Shown here in pieces: positions 12,253-24,154 of a stretch of DNA of 64,000 nt. A program made the translations under genes and the position numbers. Numbering within the stretch: position 1 is the stretch's first letter; each line of letters starts with the position of its first letter. The notes under the pieces are model-generated. The model was given only the letters and a program-made list of their open reading frames with translations. It searched no databases and was not told the DNA's origin. The DNA comes from Serinus canaria (taxonomy: Eukaryota; Chordata; Aves; Passeriformes; Fringillidae): the NCBI RefSeq assembly GCF_022539315.1, contig NC_066342.1, forward strand, positions 14,629,402 to 14,693,401. Reading direction: 5' to 3'.

Positions 12253-13786
12253 TGTCTTGGTTTTGCATGGGAGACATTTATGGAAGTGATGCAAAGCTTT
12301 TACCCACTATAAAACTACATGCCTCTGTGAAAAACACATTTAACACAAAAGAAACCCATAAAGTTCCTCTTTCTCTTCTGGCTGGCAGAGAGGTAACACG
12401 GCTGGGCCGCCCCTGCCACGGGGCCGCGCCCCCTTTCCCGGGGCACCCGCCGGACCCCTCCCCCTCCCCCATCGGTGGCCAGGCTGGGGAGGGGAGCCCA
12501 CAGAGCCGGTCCAGGCCATGACGGCAATTGCTAACATCTGGCTGCTTGCTACAGCCCTGCCCCTCCCAGCCCAGGGCCAGCTGGACCCATTGGGCCCCAG
12601 GAGCAGCCCCGGGCCGGGGCCAGCTCCCGAATCCCACCACCATGGAGATTGATTTGCCCACAACCACCGGGCAGGGGGAAGGAGAAGCCACCTCCCCCCC
12701 CCCACTTCCCGGAGTGCTGCCGCTGAGTCCTGGCCCGGCTGATTAGATCCTAGACGCCCCTCCCAGACACAGCAGTTTCGCTGCAAGCTGCCAGCCAGAG
12801 TCAGGTGACCATCTACAGGCCCCAGGCAAGATGTTAACTCTTTCAGTGCTTCAATCCTCCCTCGAGTAAGAGAAAGGAACAAGATGCAAGCATGTAAAGG
12901 AGCAACATGAAGTCATCGAGCTCAGTGAAAAAGAAGTCAAGTCCCAGATGCGAGGGATGAGGAGATGCTTTAATCTTGGGGCTGAAATCCTCTTGTAAAG
13001 CTATTGGAGAAAGACTCTTTTTCCCTACAACCCATGAAGGTATGGGGAGATGAAAGTGTTCAAATTGTAGATATCGAGCAAAAGCCTCCATGCTAAAGTA
13101 AACAGATGTTAAAGAAGCTGTAATCTACGAGAAGTTTGAACAGAGAGAGAGAGAAGAGTGAAGACCCTGTGCCCCCAGGGAGAGAAGACCTCTGTTCCCA
13201 GAGATGAAGATGATTTTAGAGATAGATAATGAGAATTTTTGCCTTTGAACAGCTCATCTTTAAAACTGCACCCCATAAGTTGACATGGCCTATAAACACA
13301 GCTGTGGGAAAAGCTTGTGGAAAATGGGAGGGACTTCACAATTGCAGATTTCCTCGGGTGGCTGCTATTTGTGAGAGAGCCACAAGAGAACTGTTTTTTC
13401 TTGTGAAGTCTCCATAACATGAACAAGAGGGACTTCTCTCCCTAAGTGAACTGAAGAAAGACTATTTTAGAGGTGGTAAACTGACTGAAATTTTAGGTTT
13501 TGTTTCTTTACATTGTCAGTGGGAAGAAAAGGTTGTGGGGAGAGAAGTGTTCTGAAAGTTTTGTTCTGATTTTTATTACTCTTTCTTTTAGTTACTGTTA
13601 ATAATTTTTTCTTTATACTGTTTTAAAGTTTTGAGCCTGCTTTGCTTTTCTCCTAATCCTACCTCACAGCAGGAAATAAGTGCAAAGGTGATCGGCCAGC
13701 ACTGAAACCCACCACACTCATTGGTGTGCCGCCCAGGAAATCTAAAAATTGGCAAAATCTCAAATTGGTGAACCAAAACCTCTACA
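12253..13786. mobile_element. 1.5-kb LTR inserted in CR1
   Basis: The element begins TGTCTTGGTTTTG and ends CAAAACCTCTACA, giving TG...CA ends with imperfect terminal inversion. CR1 sequence stops and resumes exactly at its edges. Flanking 5-mers ACTGG (12248-12252) and ATTGG (13787-13791) fit a 5-bp target duplication with one change. Positions 12390-12760 are markedly GC- and CpG-rich, the rest AT-rich. Long open frames across the GC-rich part are on all strands and encode nothing familiar, so I read this as an unusually long solo LTR. A TATAAAA lies at about 12307, but orientation is uncertain. Confidence 0.72.
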
Positions 13787-13995
13787 ATTGGATATTAGGA
13801 AAAAGGGTTATCAAGCATTGGAACAGGCTGCCCAGTAAAGTGGTGGAGTCACCACCCCTGGAGGGATTCAAAGATGTGTAGATGTGACACTTAGGGACAC
13901 AGTTTAGTGGTAGGCTTGGCAGCGTTAGGTTTACAGTTGAACTTGATGATCTTAAAAGGTCTTTTCCAACTTAAATCAATCCATGATTCTAAGAA
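13787..13995 (+). mobile_element. CR1 3' end (continuation of 10150-12252)
   Basis: TTGGATATTAGGAAAAA continues the CR1 coding sequence interrupted at 12252 (...GAGGTTTACACTGG). The segment runs through AACAGGCTGCCCAG to GAACTTGATGATCTT and the terminal TGATTCTAAG repeat. About 40 bp of the reading frame after the rejoin point are missing relative to intact copies. Confidence 0.88.
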
Positions 13996-15324
13996 AGTTG
14001 TTCAGCACGGTTAAGACCAACACTGAGTTTTAGTATTTCTTCAGAATTTCGAAATTGAACTTCAAAGTGTAACTGCGGAAAGCAGAGTTCAGTCCCATGC
14101 ATACTCATAACTAAATTAGCACAATATCAAAGAACATATGTATAAGAACCAGTTTTCCCTAATATGCACTTACCTAGTATAAACAGGACAGTTAGACTTC
14201 ACTCAAGTTAAAAATACAAATAAAGTTGTTTGCCTTTATTCAGGTTTTCCCAGATGCAATGCTGCAGTAACTTCATCTATACAAAAGTGTGACAACAGTG
14301 TTATGAATTTTATTACCTAAATTAATATCCTCTTATGGAGGACCCAAAGATTAAACTGCAATGAAAACATTACACTGTATATGACCACTTTGTTAAATTT
14401 CCTTTGACCTTGAGATATCTCTTGTAATCTGCACAGAAGATGCTACAAGGGATGTTCCAGGGCCCAAAATCGCATGCAACAGCATATTTTCTATAATTTC
14501 TTCTAATAGATGTCATGTTTTATCACAGATATAAAATTTTTCTATACTGGGCAATTTCTGAAATTAATGTCTCACTTCCTTATTTATCACTTTATCACCA
14601 AATCTCTCAATTCTAACACTTGATAAAACAAGAGCATCAAGAAAACTGGATGAAAAATATAAATTTTTCACCCTTGAGCCAAGAATGATACAAGAACAGA
14701 CAAGAGACTGAATTGCAAGAGGAAAAAAGAGAAAAAAAAGGAAAAAAAGAAGCTTTAATACAAAGGACTCTCCAGCTTATATAGACCTATACGATACATT
14801 CTGCTTGATTGGCTAGTTAAATAAAAACATCTTTCTCACACACGGTCCTTGAGAAAAACAGAAAAACAAAGTGGAAAAACACCACCTGCAGATTGTTTAT
14901 ACTAACAAGTTATCACATTCCTACAACTCCCTAAAATTCTCACAAGCCACTGTGAGAAATTATTGCCATTTCTCTCTCCCTGACCAGGCTGGCATCCACA
15001 TAAATTAATTCTCACTGCTGCCAAATTGATAAATCTTATTTTCTATTATTGTTTTCCCTACATGTGAAGATCTAAGTATCATCTGATTTTTGTGAAAATA
15101 CTAACTCCGATAATGAATAACTCACAGGCCAGCTTTCAAACTTTCTATCATAGTATAAACTCAACTTGTATAACTTCAGATAATTTATGATATAGTTATT
15201 TGTTTTCAAGGGTATTCTCTTTCTCCAAAAGTTCAAGAAATAAGTGTGGCAAAGAAAGTTTTAAAGAACCCTTATGTCCAATTAAATCTGCATTACTGCT
15301 GAACTTGGAAACATCGTGAAATAT
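13996..15324. other. AT-rich stretch, possible old LTR
   Basis: No gene seen. Positions about 14690-15010 include an A/G-rich tract, a GCTTATATAGACC TATA-like site and a pyrimidine run that together resemble an old LTR read on the minus strand, but no boundaries or target duplication are visible. Confidence 0.35.
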
Positions 15325-16419
15325 TGTTGGAGGTTAAAATTTTTCCTTTTTTTTTTTCTTTCCTCTCAGGGAATTTTCTCCCGTTTTTTGCCTAGGAGAT
15401 GGTGGCGATTGGTGCTTAAGAGGAACAGGAGATATGCTGGGAGAAGGAGCGGGGCAGGGGTGTGGTTGGTTTCCCTCCAGGTCGTGAAATGGACTGTAGC
15501 AGGAACTTCAGAGCAGCAGGCTGGAACAGCAGACACAGGCACAATTTTCTCTTGGGAGGGGCAGGGATGCTGCAAGATTTTGGCTGGGGGGTGAGGGGAT
15601 GGGCTCGGCTCCTCACTCTCTCGCTCTCAGATTGGAGAGGAGATGGCCAGGCTACAGTTGCTGTGGGAAGAATTTGCTGCCACCACAGAGCTCTGTCTTT
15701 TACTGTTTCTCCTACCATAAGCGAGGCTTTGCTCATAAGAGCGGCCGTTGCACTGGGATCTTATCAACACCCGATCTCACTGGAAAGGACCCTCCCCATC
15801 TACTCGGATGTCTCAGGGGAAAACCTAGGACTCCTCTCTCCTCCACAGGACTGCCTCAATGCCTTCCGCCTGTTTGGGGGACACCAGCTGCCGCTGTCCA
15901 GCCCCGCTGATTTTCTGCTACTGCTTTGGGTTTCTTGCTACACTTTAACCCAACACCCTGTGTCCGCTTAACCCCCACGGCTCTTGCTGCAGCTGTGAAG
16001 TTTCTGCCACATTTTGTTTGCCACCCCAGGTGTGCCCACATCTGCTGTTCCAGCCTGCTGCTCCAAAGTTCCTGCTACAGTCCATTTCACGACCTGGAGG
16101 GGCACTGAGACCAGGTCCCTGTCCCCAATCCCCCCCCACGAGTTTGCAAAGGAAGCCCCTTTTCTCTCTCTCTCTCCCGCCAACTGAGTCACCATTACCC
16201 ATGTGGAGAGGAGGCTGCGCTCACGCCACAGCGCCCCCTGCAGCTAAAGGGGGAATCATCACACCTGCCCTGCTAAGTCGGGAGCCAACATCGCCCCTGC
16301 TGGCCGTGACCGTAACTACACCAAAAGGAAAAGCACTTGACAGCCCAGAGAAGGCTGTTGTCAGGTCAGGTCTGGTTTTTTTGTTTGTTGTTGCCATTTG
16401 TTTGCCTTGCTATACATAC

Positions 16420-16455
<36 letters not shown>

Positions 16456-16605
16456 GTAAAGAACTGTTATTTGTTTTCCCATATATTTGCCTGAAAGCCC
16501 TGTAATTTCAAAGTTATAATAATTCAGAGGGAAGGAGGCCACATTTTCCATTCCAAGGGAGGTTCCCACCTTCCTTGGCAGACACCTGTCCTTTAAGCCA
16601 GGACA
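15325..16605 (+). mobile_element. Solo LTR with perfect 5-bp target duplication
   Basis: The LTR begins TGTTGGAGGTTAAAA and ends AAGCCAGGACA, and is flanked on both sides by AATAT (15320-15324 and 16606-16610). Its last 170 bp (TTTGCCTGAAAGCCCTGTAATTTC onward) match the ends of the LTRs at 28890-29462 and, in reverse, at 30747-41349. Its start (TCTCAGGGAATTTTCT) matches the start of the latter. The 5-bp duplication fits ERVL-like or some class I integrases. It includes a TA/CA microsatellite at about 16417-16455 and an internal inverted repeat. No internal retroviral sequence remains, so it formed by LTR-LTR recombination. Confidence 0.82.
15474..16100. repeat. Inverted repeat (about 70-bp arms) inside the solo LTR
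   Basis: The left arm 15474-15543 and the right arm 16031-16100 are reverse complements with about 6 mismatches in 70, all transitions, around a 487-bp spacer. The arms begin CCTCCAGGTCGTGAAATGG. RNA from this LTR could fold into a long hairpin. The arms are far more alike than other parts of the LTR are to their relatives, so the duplication is younger than the family or has been kept alike by gene conversion. Confidence 0.85.
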
Positions 16606-19600
16606 AATATGCTTATCCAAAGCAAGACCTACAAAAAGACCCTAAAAAGGCAACCTCTGCTATCTTATTTGCTTATTTTTTAAAAACAGAGAGAGTTCCA
16701 CCCCACTGGATCTAAGGTTATCAAAGCCTCACTATGCTCCATTTGCCCTCTTACATAGCATAAAAGAAACAAAGCAACAGCAGTAATCTCAATGCCTGCT
16801 AATTTTTAATCTCATGTCCAGAGATAAAAGTCCATAATTTTAAATGGAAAATTATTAAAGCATGGAACTTCATATTTATATTCATTTTTTCTTATCTAAA
16901 AGAAAGCCGTCTTATTTTTGAAACACATTGTACAACTATTAATGAGAGATTGAACTCAGTAGTGGTTACATGAAAGATTCTCCTCGGTCTCAAAATTCCC
17001 TTCTCAGTATCATCTTTTCCAATCCACATTTTAAAGGATTGCAAACGAAAGTAGCCAACAAATCAAAACATGTCTTGAAATGTACACTCTAAATGAAGGA
17101 AGCTGGGAAAACACCGCCAATTGTGCTTTATTTAATTTTTGTTTGCTATTTTGATTCTGTACAATCACCAAGAAATTAAGAGAATCATTAGAATGGAGAG
17201 TGCATAGCCTAAAATATGCTTCCTTGCTAAACTGAAAGATATATTATAAATTGCAAAATATATTACAAGTACTCATTGGCTCAGAGAACAACTGTAATAG
17301 GGTATTCTCCAGAAGCAAAACATAGTGTGAAATTACAGTGCATTACCCAGTTTTTAGTCAAGAAATACAAGACTTTTTATAGTATTTTCTACAGATAGGA
17401 GGACTTTGGAAGGGAAGATGTCTGAAGATGTTTGGTAACGTGACCAAAAGGCCAACTGGATTTTTACACATCAAAGGTTAAAGGATTTTTAAATAAACAG
17501 ATATTTGAAGATGTGACACCCAAATACACACATTTGCACTGTGCAAGAGAAAAACACAAAACCAAAATTTTTTCAACCAATCATTTCCTCTCATCACTTT
17601 TTCTACCTTAATTCCTTTTCCATGGAGCTCCAACAGCATGTCTCTTCAGACTCGTGTTTTCAACCTGATGCTGACTAGTCTCTCACATAAGAGTAAAGAA
17701 CGTAATTACATGATTAGAGTGTTCTTGTTAATGGAATTGGTTCCCATGTGCTCAAAAGGTTCATTCAAACCCGATCTTCTTTGGTTTTAACTACTTATGG
17801 ACCTGAGTCAACAACTGAAACTTTCACCTCTTATGTCATCTCCACTTGCCTACATTACATCTAACAGAATGCAGTAAAATCCCTCCTGATTTTCAGGCAG
17901 ATAGCTCAGGGCTTGACTGCACAAGAAAGTTATATCAGTTTAGTTTAAACTTGCTTATATGTCAATTTTCAAGATCCTGTGTGGAACAATTTCTTTAAAT
18001 TTAAAGGCTGCCTTATGTTTGGGTTTTTTTTTAAAGAATAGACTCAAACTCAGCTGATGTGAAGCAGACTGAAATAAAGGCGTCTATTTGGACTTCTGCA
18101 TTGATTTAGCTTATTTGGTTTAAAAATCAGACCTGAGCTTTTTATTCTCCAACAAGAATTACTCTTGTCTCTCCACAGTTGTCTGCTACTGACTTTCCTT
18201 GTTTCTCTATAAGAAAGGTGGCCAAGCTATAGTGCACATACCACTCATGTTTACTTTGTGATATGCTCAATCCTGAACTGAGCCATGGCTCCTGGCTCTC
18301 ACTACTTTTTCACAGGCAGCAGAGTAACTACCTACTAAGTCCTATAAAAGGCTCTGTAAACACAGGAATTACTGCAGCCACCATCTGCATTCAACAACAA
18401 TGAACAGCTTTACTGCCTCCAGGCAGACCTGCACTTCTAGTTCAGGATATAGAAAGAGGACCGAAACATGGTGAAGTAGGAAGACCAGGATTAGGGTGAT
18501 GGCATACACACAGGGGTAACTAACGTTCCACTTTGTACTTGCTGGAAGTGAAGATTCAGGATTTGGACATGTGCAAGGGGAAAGAATGTGGCTGAAGTAA
18601 AAAATTAGAGTAAACTTCTGCAGGTGCATGAATGGATGGGAAAGGTGAGTATGAGCATTGGACTGCAATCCTAGATTGCAAGACAAGAACATCCAGTAGG
18701 AAAGCTGGGAGCAGAAAAGCCATAGATGAGATTCTGGTTTTGTGTGGTTAGAAAGACATGTGACTCTGGATGCCAGAAGTTACTAATTATGATCATAAAC
18801 CTCCTAACTAGGTTTGGAAGCCCCTGGTCTGTGCTACCTCACCATAATTTCTGCAAGTATTTCCTTTTTGGTTTCTAATAGAGTAACAGTTTCCTTGCAT
18901 CTTTGTACCTACTTACATACTATTTCGTATTCTCCAAAAAACATTTTATCTTGCCTTTTCCTCTGCTGTTATGTTTAACATAAATCAATTATTTAAATCA
19001 ATGCCCTTAATGGCAGCTTCTACATAAGCACCATATTTTGAATGTTTAAGGGATTGCACAATGGCTTGTAGAAAATGTTATATAAAATTAATTCAACAGA
19101 GGAATAATTTAACAGTAACTTTATCCTCAAGGCTCAAAACCCCCAAGTTTTCTTAATATGTTAATTTTGTTTTACTAGAAATGTACATATACACAAACAA
19201 AATTTCAAAGCATTCAGTACACAGAAAATTAACAGTGATTTTTTTAATTGATTAAGTTACACTCTGGAATCTGGTCTGGAAAGGGAAAACTGAAGGCTAA
19301 AAGTGATGTTTGGAAATTTATTTCTATAGCATTAAAAGATGCCACATTCCATGGCCTCCATGTGCACATTCATAAACAGATTATTATGTACACTGATTTG
19401 TCATGTGTATGATATATCACATATATAAACCAAACAACACTGGGTCTATACAAATATATATCTACCAAATAAATATTTTTAAATAAAATTTCAATATTAA
19501 TTACAGCCCTGATCCTGAGGTCCTATAGCTTCTGTATATTATACACATAAATACATATTTGTTTTTTCAGTCATCATATAGATATGAAATCTATCAAAAT

Positions 19601-20635
19601 ATATAGAAAACCTATCCAAGCTATCCAAATCAAGCTATAAAATAATTTAAAGAAGTGGAATAGGTGACAAAAATATTCTGTTACATGTACTTGAATGTTC
19701 AAAGAATCTGGAACTGAATTAACTAGTAAAAGTCATTTATGTGGTCAAATCTACTCAAACTTACAACATAATTAACACATGAAAATAATGGTAAAAACAG
19801 CCCTAGCCCTTCCAAAAAAAAAAAAAAGCCAAGAAAAATCCTCCCCCTGTTGCATATCACTGACACAATTCTACTGACAATGCTTTGATTGGTGCAGAAA
19901 TTTCACAAACCTGTGGTCCAAACTTTTATGACAGTGACAATGCAGAGTCTACAAGAGATCTTTATCAATGAAACATTTCAAAAATATAATCTCAGTATTC
20001 ATTTTAGCCCTGATCTTCAGACCATACAGATTCTGAATATCAGCTTTTATGAAGGAGGATTATACTTGGCCTTCTGCCACTCTCCTTTGTGGCTATAGCA
20101 TCTTGGTGTGCCCAAAGTGGGAACAGGAACTAAATTTGATTGAATTAAACTTTATTCCAGATCTGCCAGTCTGCTGGACAGCTCTGTGTGTACCTATCAC
20201 CTGAGTATAAGATAACTCAGTCCCTGGTGTCGCTCCGATTTACAACATGAACCTAAAATTAAGCACATATATCGGTTCTCTTGAATATCTGCATACAAGC
20301 ACTCCCTAAACTGCAATCTAAATAAATATACTAGAAAAAAACATATGCCAGATAATCCAATAAGTCTACATTCATAAACCCACCAATAACGTTATTTTTG
20401 CCTTCTTGCCACAAGGCATGCTTAGCTCAATTTAGCAGTTGTGCTTACATTTATATCAATTTCAGAAGTCTCTGAAGTCTGTTTCACTGCCTATATCCAA
20501 TGGTAAAAATGGTCCTTAGTCAATATTAATTCTAACCAGAGCCTTCCACCTTTAAGACAAGTAAACTGCTTTTTAACCCTGTTTTTGCAGGATCATAACT
20601 ATCCCTTTTCATTATAGTGCTTTGAGCATAAGCTA
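16606..20635. other. 4-kb AT-rich gene-free stretch
   Basis: No coding region, RNA gene or recognisable transposon. Scattered A/T homopolymers (for example about 19816-19828) and TA-rich patches around 19380-19620 are present. It appears to be unique intergenic DNA between the two CpG islands. Confidence 0.6.
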
Positions 20636-20945
20636 ACTAGATATTTTCACAGAATGGATCAGGTTGGAAGGGACCACAGTGGGTAATCTAGTCCCACCCC
20701 TGCTCAAGCAGAGTCATCCTAGAGCACATGGCACAGGATTGCATGCAGACAGTTCTTGAATATCTCTAGTGAGGGAGACTCCACAACTTCTCCAGGCAAT
20801 CTGTTCCAGTACACAGTCACCCACACAGTAAAGAAGTTCTTCCTTAAGAAAAATTTTGAACAAATACACTCTAAAGTAATAACGATCATATAAAAATTAT
20901 TCTTCCCAACTGCGAGCAGCTTTCCTCCATCCTCCCACATATAAT
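20636..20945 (-). mobile_element. CR1 3' portion
   Basis: In reverse this is a CR1 3' segment: ACAGAATGGATCAGGTTGGAAGGGACC at the left is the terminal part (given by position from 20650), then GTGACTGTGTACTGGAACAGATTGCCTGGAG encodes the end of the ORF2 protein (RLPGEVVESPSLEIFK in the minus frame). It belongs to a subfamily somewhat different from the other copies here. Confidence 0.88.
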
Positions 20946-21629
20946 GCCAAAATAACTACAGTTCACACAGCAGATGCAAAGTGAGGACTTTTAGAAACAG
21001 ACCACAAACGGTTATTTTTACACACAGATGAGATTCTTCATTAGAATCATAGGCTCACTTCGCAATTCTAACAAAGGCTCCTTGTATGATCTTGGACATG
21101 CAATTATTTTTTGTTTAATTACTCACAAATTAACGTTTTGTTCAATTACTGTTGTAAGGATTTACTAATATCTGGGAAATATTTAAATACCACATTAAGG
21201 ACTACTTAAAACAGCCAAGAAGGCAAGCAAACAAGTTATGAACCTGTGGTGACCAGAGTGCATAGCAGAACAAGCCTCACAGTAGGAAGATCTCTTGGGT
21301 CCTGAGCGCAAATTCAAGGGAATGGGATTACCTTCACAGCAAGGAAATTAAGAGCTTGAAGACTGAGCAAACCATTTATGCCAACCCCAAAATGCGTTTG
21401 TGCCTTTTGTACAATCACTCCACAAAGGCTTTACGAGTTCCATCAGCTATTTCCATTAAGCACCTAAACTAACAAGCTCCCCAAGGAAGCAAACAAACAA
21501 AAGTACAAAATAATTACGGAATTTCACTCCTTTCGAATATTTCTTAAGGAAAAAAAACCCGAAAACCCACCTAGCCAGACCTGGTTAGCAGGGACCCTCT
21601 ACACCGCAGAAAAAAAGAAGGCAGGAAAT
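20946..21629. other. Gene-free stretch before the second CpG island
   Basis: AT-rich DNA with no recognisable gene or transposon. It grades into the GC-rich island after about 21,600. Confidence 0.5.
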
Positions 21630-22189
21630 ATGGACACTTTCTTATATTCCCCAGGTGACTTTCACCGCAAGGCTGCGGGGACACCAGCTGTAGCACTGGG
21701 AGGAGCCGAGGGAGCGGGAGAGGTGGGTGGATGCCCGGTCCTCCCCCATCGTCCAATCTATCCGGACGAGACGACACAGCCCGCCAACGACAGCGGGAAG
21801 AGAGGGAGCAGCCTAGGTCCGGGTCCACATGGCTCCCCTCCCAGCGGCGGCGCGAAAACCCATAACGGCTGCCGGGCCCACGGCTGGCTGCCCAGCTATC
21901 CAACCGGCCTGACTGCCGCCCGTAGGCATGCAGGCAGTGGCTGCCGGAGATGGGACGTCCCAGCCCGCCCCTAGTAGCCCAAACACCTACCCACACCATC
22001 CCAGACCCCGACGGCAGAGAAGTGGCGAGTGAGCAAAGCAGACAATCCTCTGCCTCCGCGGCTCAGTGCCAAAACCCACTAAGGCTTCTGAAATGGCTGA
22101 ACAAAGGGAACCTCGCTCAGTTGCCACCACCCCTCCGATTGGCCGGGGCGGGGTTCAGCGCGCGGTGCAGGGCGGGGCGCCACTGGCCG

Positions 22190-22203
22190 GTCACCGTAGC
22201 AAC
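22190..22203 (+). promoter_or_regulatory. X-box (RFX-binding-type motif)
   Basis: GTCACCGTAGCAAC fits the X-box consensus GTNRCC-N(0-3)-RGYAAC bound by RFX transcription factors, which drive many ciliary genes. It lies about 50 bp downstream of the inverted CCAAT box and about 50 bp upstream of the candidate start codon, a typical proximal-promoter position. Binding is inferred from sequence only. Confidence 0.65.
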
Positions 22204-22255
22204 GGCGGCCTAGTCTAAGGTCCGTGGCCTCGGGTGTGATAGAGACGGTAGTGAA

Positions 22256-22324
22256 ATGGCCGCCCGGCCTCACCCAGCCTTTCAGCCCCGGTCCCCGCCC
22301 TCAACTTCTCCCGGGCTCCCACTT
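22256..22324 (+). CDS. Possible first coding exon of an unidentified gene
   Basis: An ATG follows the promoter core and opens a 23-codon frame (MAARPHPAFQPR, Pro-rich) to a good splice donor GTGAGG at 22325. Without splicing the frame stops at about 22345. I do not recognise the peptide. The next exon is not visible: an LTR begins about 15 bp after the donor and repeats fill the following 40 kb. It may be a genuine exon whose gene lies beyond the window or has decayed, or it may be untranslated leader. Confidence 0.35.
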
Positions 22325-22338
22325 GTGAGGAAAATCAC

Positions 22339-22600
22339 GCTATGAAAAGCCGGTGTCCATAAAGGAGACAGAGGAGTCCTGCAACTTTATTCGAATAAAG
22401 GGAGAGTCCACTGGGGCATACCTCCGTGGGGTTTCTCTCTCGAGGCTTCGGAGAACGCAGCCTCTTTTTATTCTAAACTCCTGACCGCATGTTGCCCTCT
22501 TCCTTTCCCCATTGCTGAGGTACAAGAGGGTACAGCCTTTTCGAACCGCCTACTGATGCCCAAAACTAGGCAAGAAAATAAAACTCTATAGTCAGACGGC
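22339..22600 (-). mobile_element. Gammaretrovirus-type LTR fragment next to the host exon
   Basis: TATGAAAAGCCGGTGTCC and GAGACAGAGGAGTCCTGCAAC are the reverse of the 3' end of the LTR at 44540-45262 (GCAGGACTCCTCTGTCTCC...GGACACTGGCC region). A palindromic TTTATTCGAATAAA gives the poly(A) signal. The right boundary is unclear. It inserted immediately beside the candidate donor of the CpG-island gene. Confidence 0.65.
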
Positions 22601-24140
22601 TACAGAGCAGGTATTTGTTTATTCAGCGCTAGTAGTGAGGGGGTCTCTCTGCCAAAAACTGATTCAATCTTCTTTAGCCTTAAGTTACATTTTAAAAGTC
22701 CTTCCACACAACGTCATGTGAAAAATGAGGTTCACTTTCCTGGTAAAATTTTAAAAGTTTTATAAAAAGACAGTAGGAGACAGAAATAAAGCAAAGGGTT
22801 AAAAATGGCCAGGTGCTTGGCATTCAGCTGTGAAAAATGCCAACCACTTGTTTTTAAAATTTTACAAGTTTAATAGTAATAAAATGATTATTAAAATAGC
22901 AATATCATTGGAGTAATAAAAATTTGGACAATTTGGATTAGGACAATATGAGACAATAGAAACAAAAAGTTACGGATGTCCGGGTACCTTTTTCTGGGCA
23001 ACATAAGCCCGAAAAAGGACACCCGTTAACAAAGGATTAACCCTTAAAAACAACAGCCTGTTGCATATTCATACACCACATACATGATGCATAAATTCCA
23101 TTCAAACACAGGATTCTGGTCACTGTCAGCGTCTTCCTCTTAATCCTAACGGTGTCTTCAGGACTAAACGAGGCAGGAAGAAGTTTGTTTCTTCTGACAA
23201 GAGAGCAATAAATTATTTTTCTCTGAAAGATTTAGGTGTCCTGTGGCTACTATCTTGGTGCGAGTCCTTTCTTTAAAAAAAGTATCTTACATATCATAGT
23301 TTCTATTTTAACATTATGTTATAGCCTAAAACTATATTTAACACACTACTTCAGAAAATTAATACAGCATAACTTTCTAACATAACCCATACAATATTCA
23401 TTTTAGTATTTGCAAAAAGCCAATCATAAAATACACATTTTTCACACAGCCAAGAGCACACGGTTATCTTTGGAGATACCTCTTAAATACCTTTTCCCTT
23501 ATATCAGCTTGTTGCATATTCATAGACCCTTATTCATAGGAAACATTTCCCCAAACTAGTTTACATGTTCCAAGAACTGTTTAGCATATCTTCTTCTTGG
23601 GTCCCACCTTTTAAGAGCATGCATGTTTCTTGGTTGTGGTTTTAGTCCATTCTTATCACCTCCAGTTTTTGGGCCTTGGTCCACACTGTCTTCAGATGGT
23701 GAGTGCTGATAGTTGGCATATCTGTAGCAGGTGTCCTCATCATATGTTCATTGGATGTTATCCCATCCAAACAGGCATTTTAACACAAGCATACTTATAT
23801 CAGCTATTTCACGACAATGTCCAAACTTAATTAACAACAGAAATAAAAACTATATATTTATAACAAAGTTACTTTAACACCACACATATAAAATCCATTT
23901 TAATATTTGCAAAAAGCCAATATTATAATATGTATCTATAACAGTCACAATTACAACATAGCATACTCATATTTGCATAAAGCTGTGTCATGGTTTGACA
24001 ACAGTTTGTTGCTTCTGTGGTGATAGTCTTCTGGTGGTCTTTTGATGAAGGCTTCTGTAGTCTTCCTCATGTTTGAACTTTTTGCCTCTCTCTTCAGCGC
24101 ATGCCTGGCACTTCTTGTTTTTCAGTCTAACTTGTTTTTA
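22601..24140 (-). mobile_element. Long avian LTR-like sequence
   Basis: About 1.5 kb with no open frame, containing internal near-repeats: a TTTGCAAAAAGCCAAT block at about 23411 and again at about 23907, and TTGCATATTCATA at about 23063 and 23514. The run of A/T blocks with TTGCATATTCAT boxes recalls long passerine LTRs read on the minus strand. Ends and target duplication were not found. Confidence 0.4.
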
Positions 24141-24154
24141 GCTAATTTTGCAGT

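Larger units (their letters stand above)
21630..22330 (+). promoter_or_regulatory. Second CpG island, unidentified host promoter
   Basis: About 700 bp of GC- and CpG-rich DNA in an AT-rich setting, not resembling any LTR in the window. The core at 22,130-22,210 holds an inverted CCAAT box (GATTGG, 22137-22142), GC boxes (GGGGCGGGG, 22145-22153; GGCGGGGC, about 22171-22178) and an X-box. This is the make-up of a TATA-less vertebrate promoter. The strand is set to plus because an ATG with a donor follows; a bidirectional or leftward promoter is equally possible. The gene is not identified. Confidence 0.7.

Noticed and set aside
12278..12882. Several 70-180-codon open frames on both strands
   Set aside because: They arise from the GC-rich core of an LTR, overlap on all strands and have no recognisable domain or splice context.
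15474..16100. Inverted repeat as terminal repeats of a DNA transposon
   Set aside because: The arms lie inside an LTR whose own ends carry a 5-bp target duplication, and no target duplication flanks the arms.
16417..16455. TA/CA microsatellite as a regulatory site
   Set aside because: Simple repeat in an LTR; nothing beyond composition supports a function.
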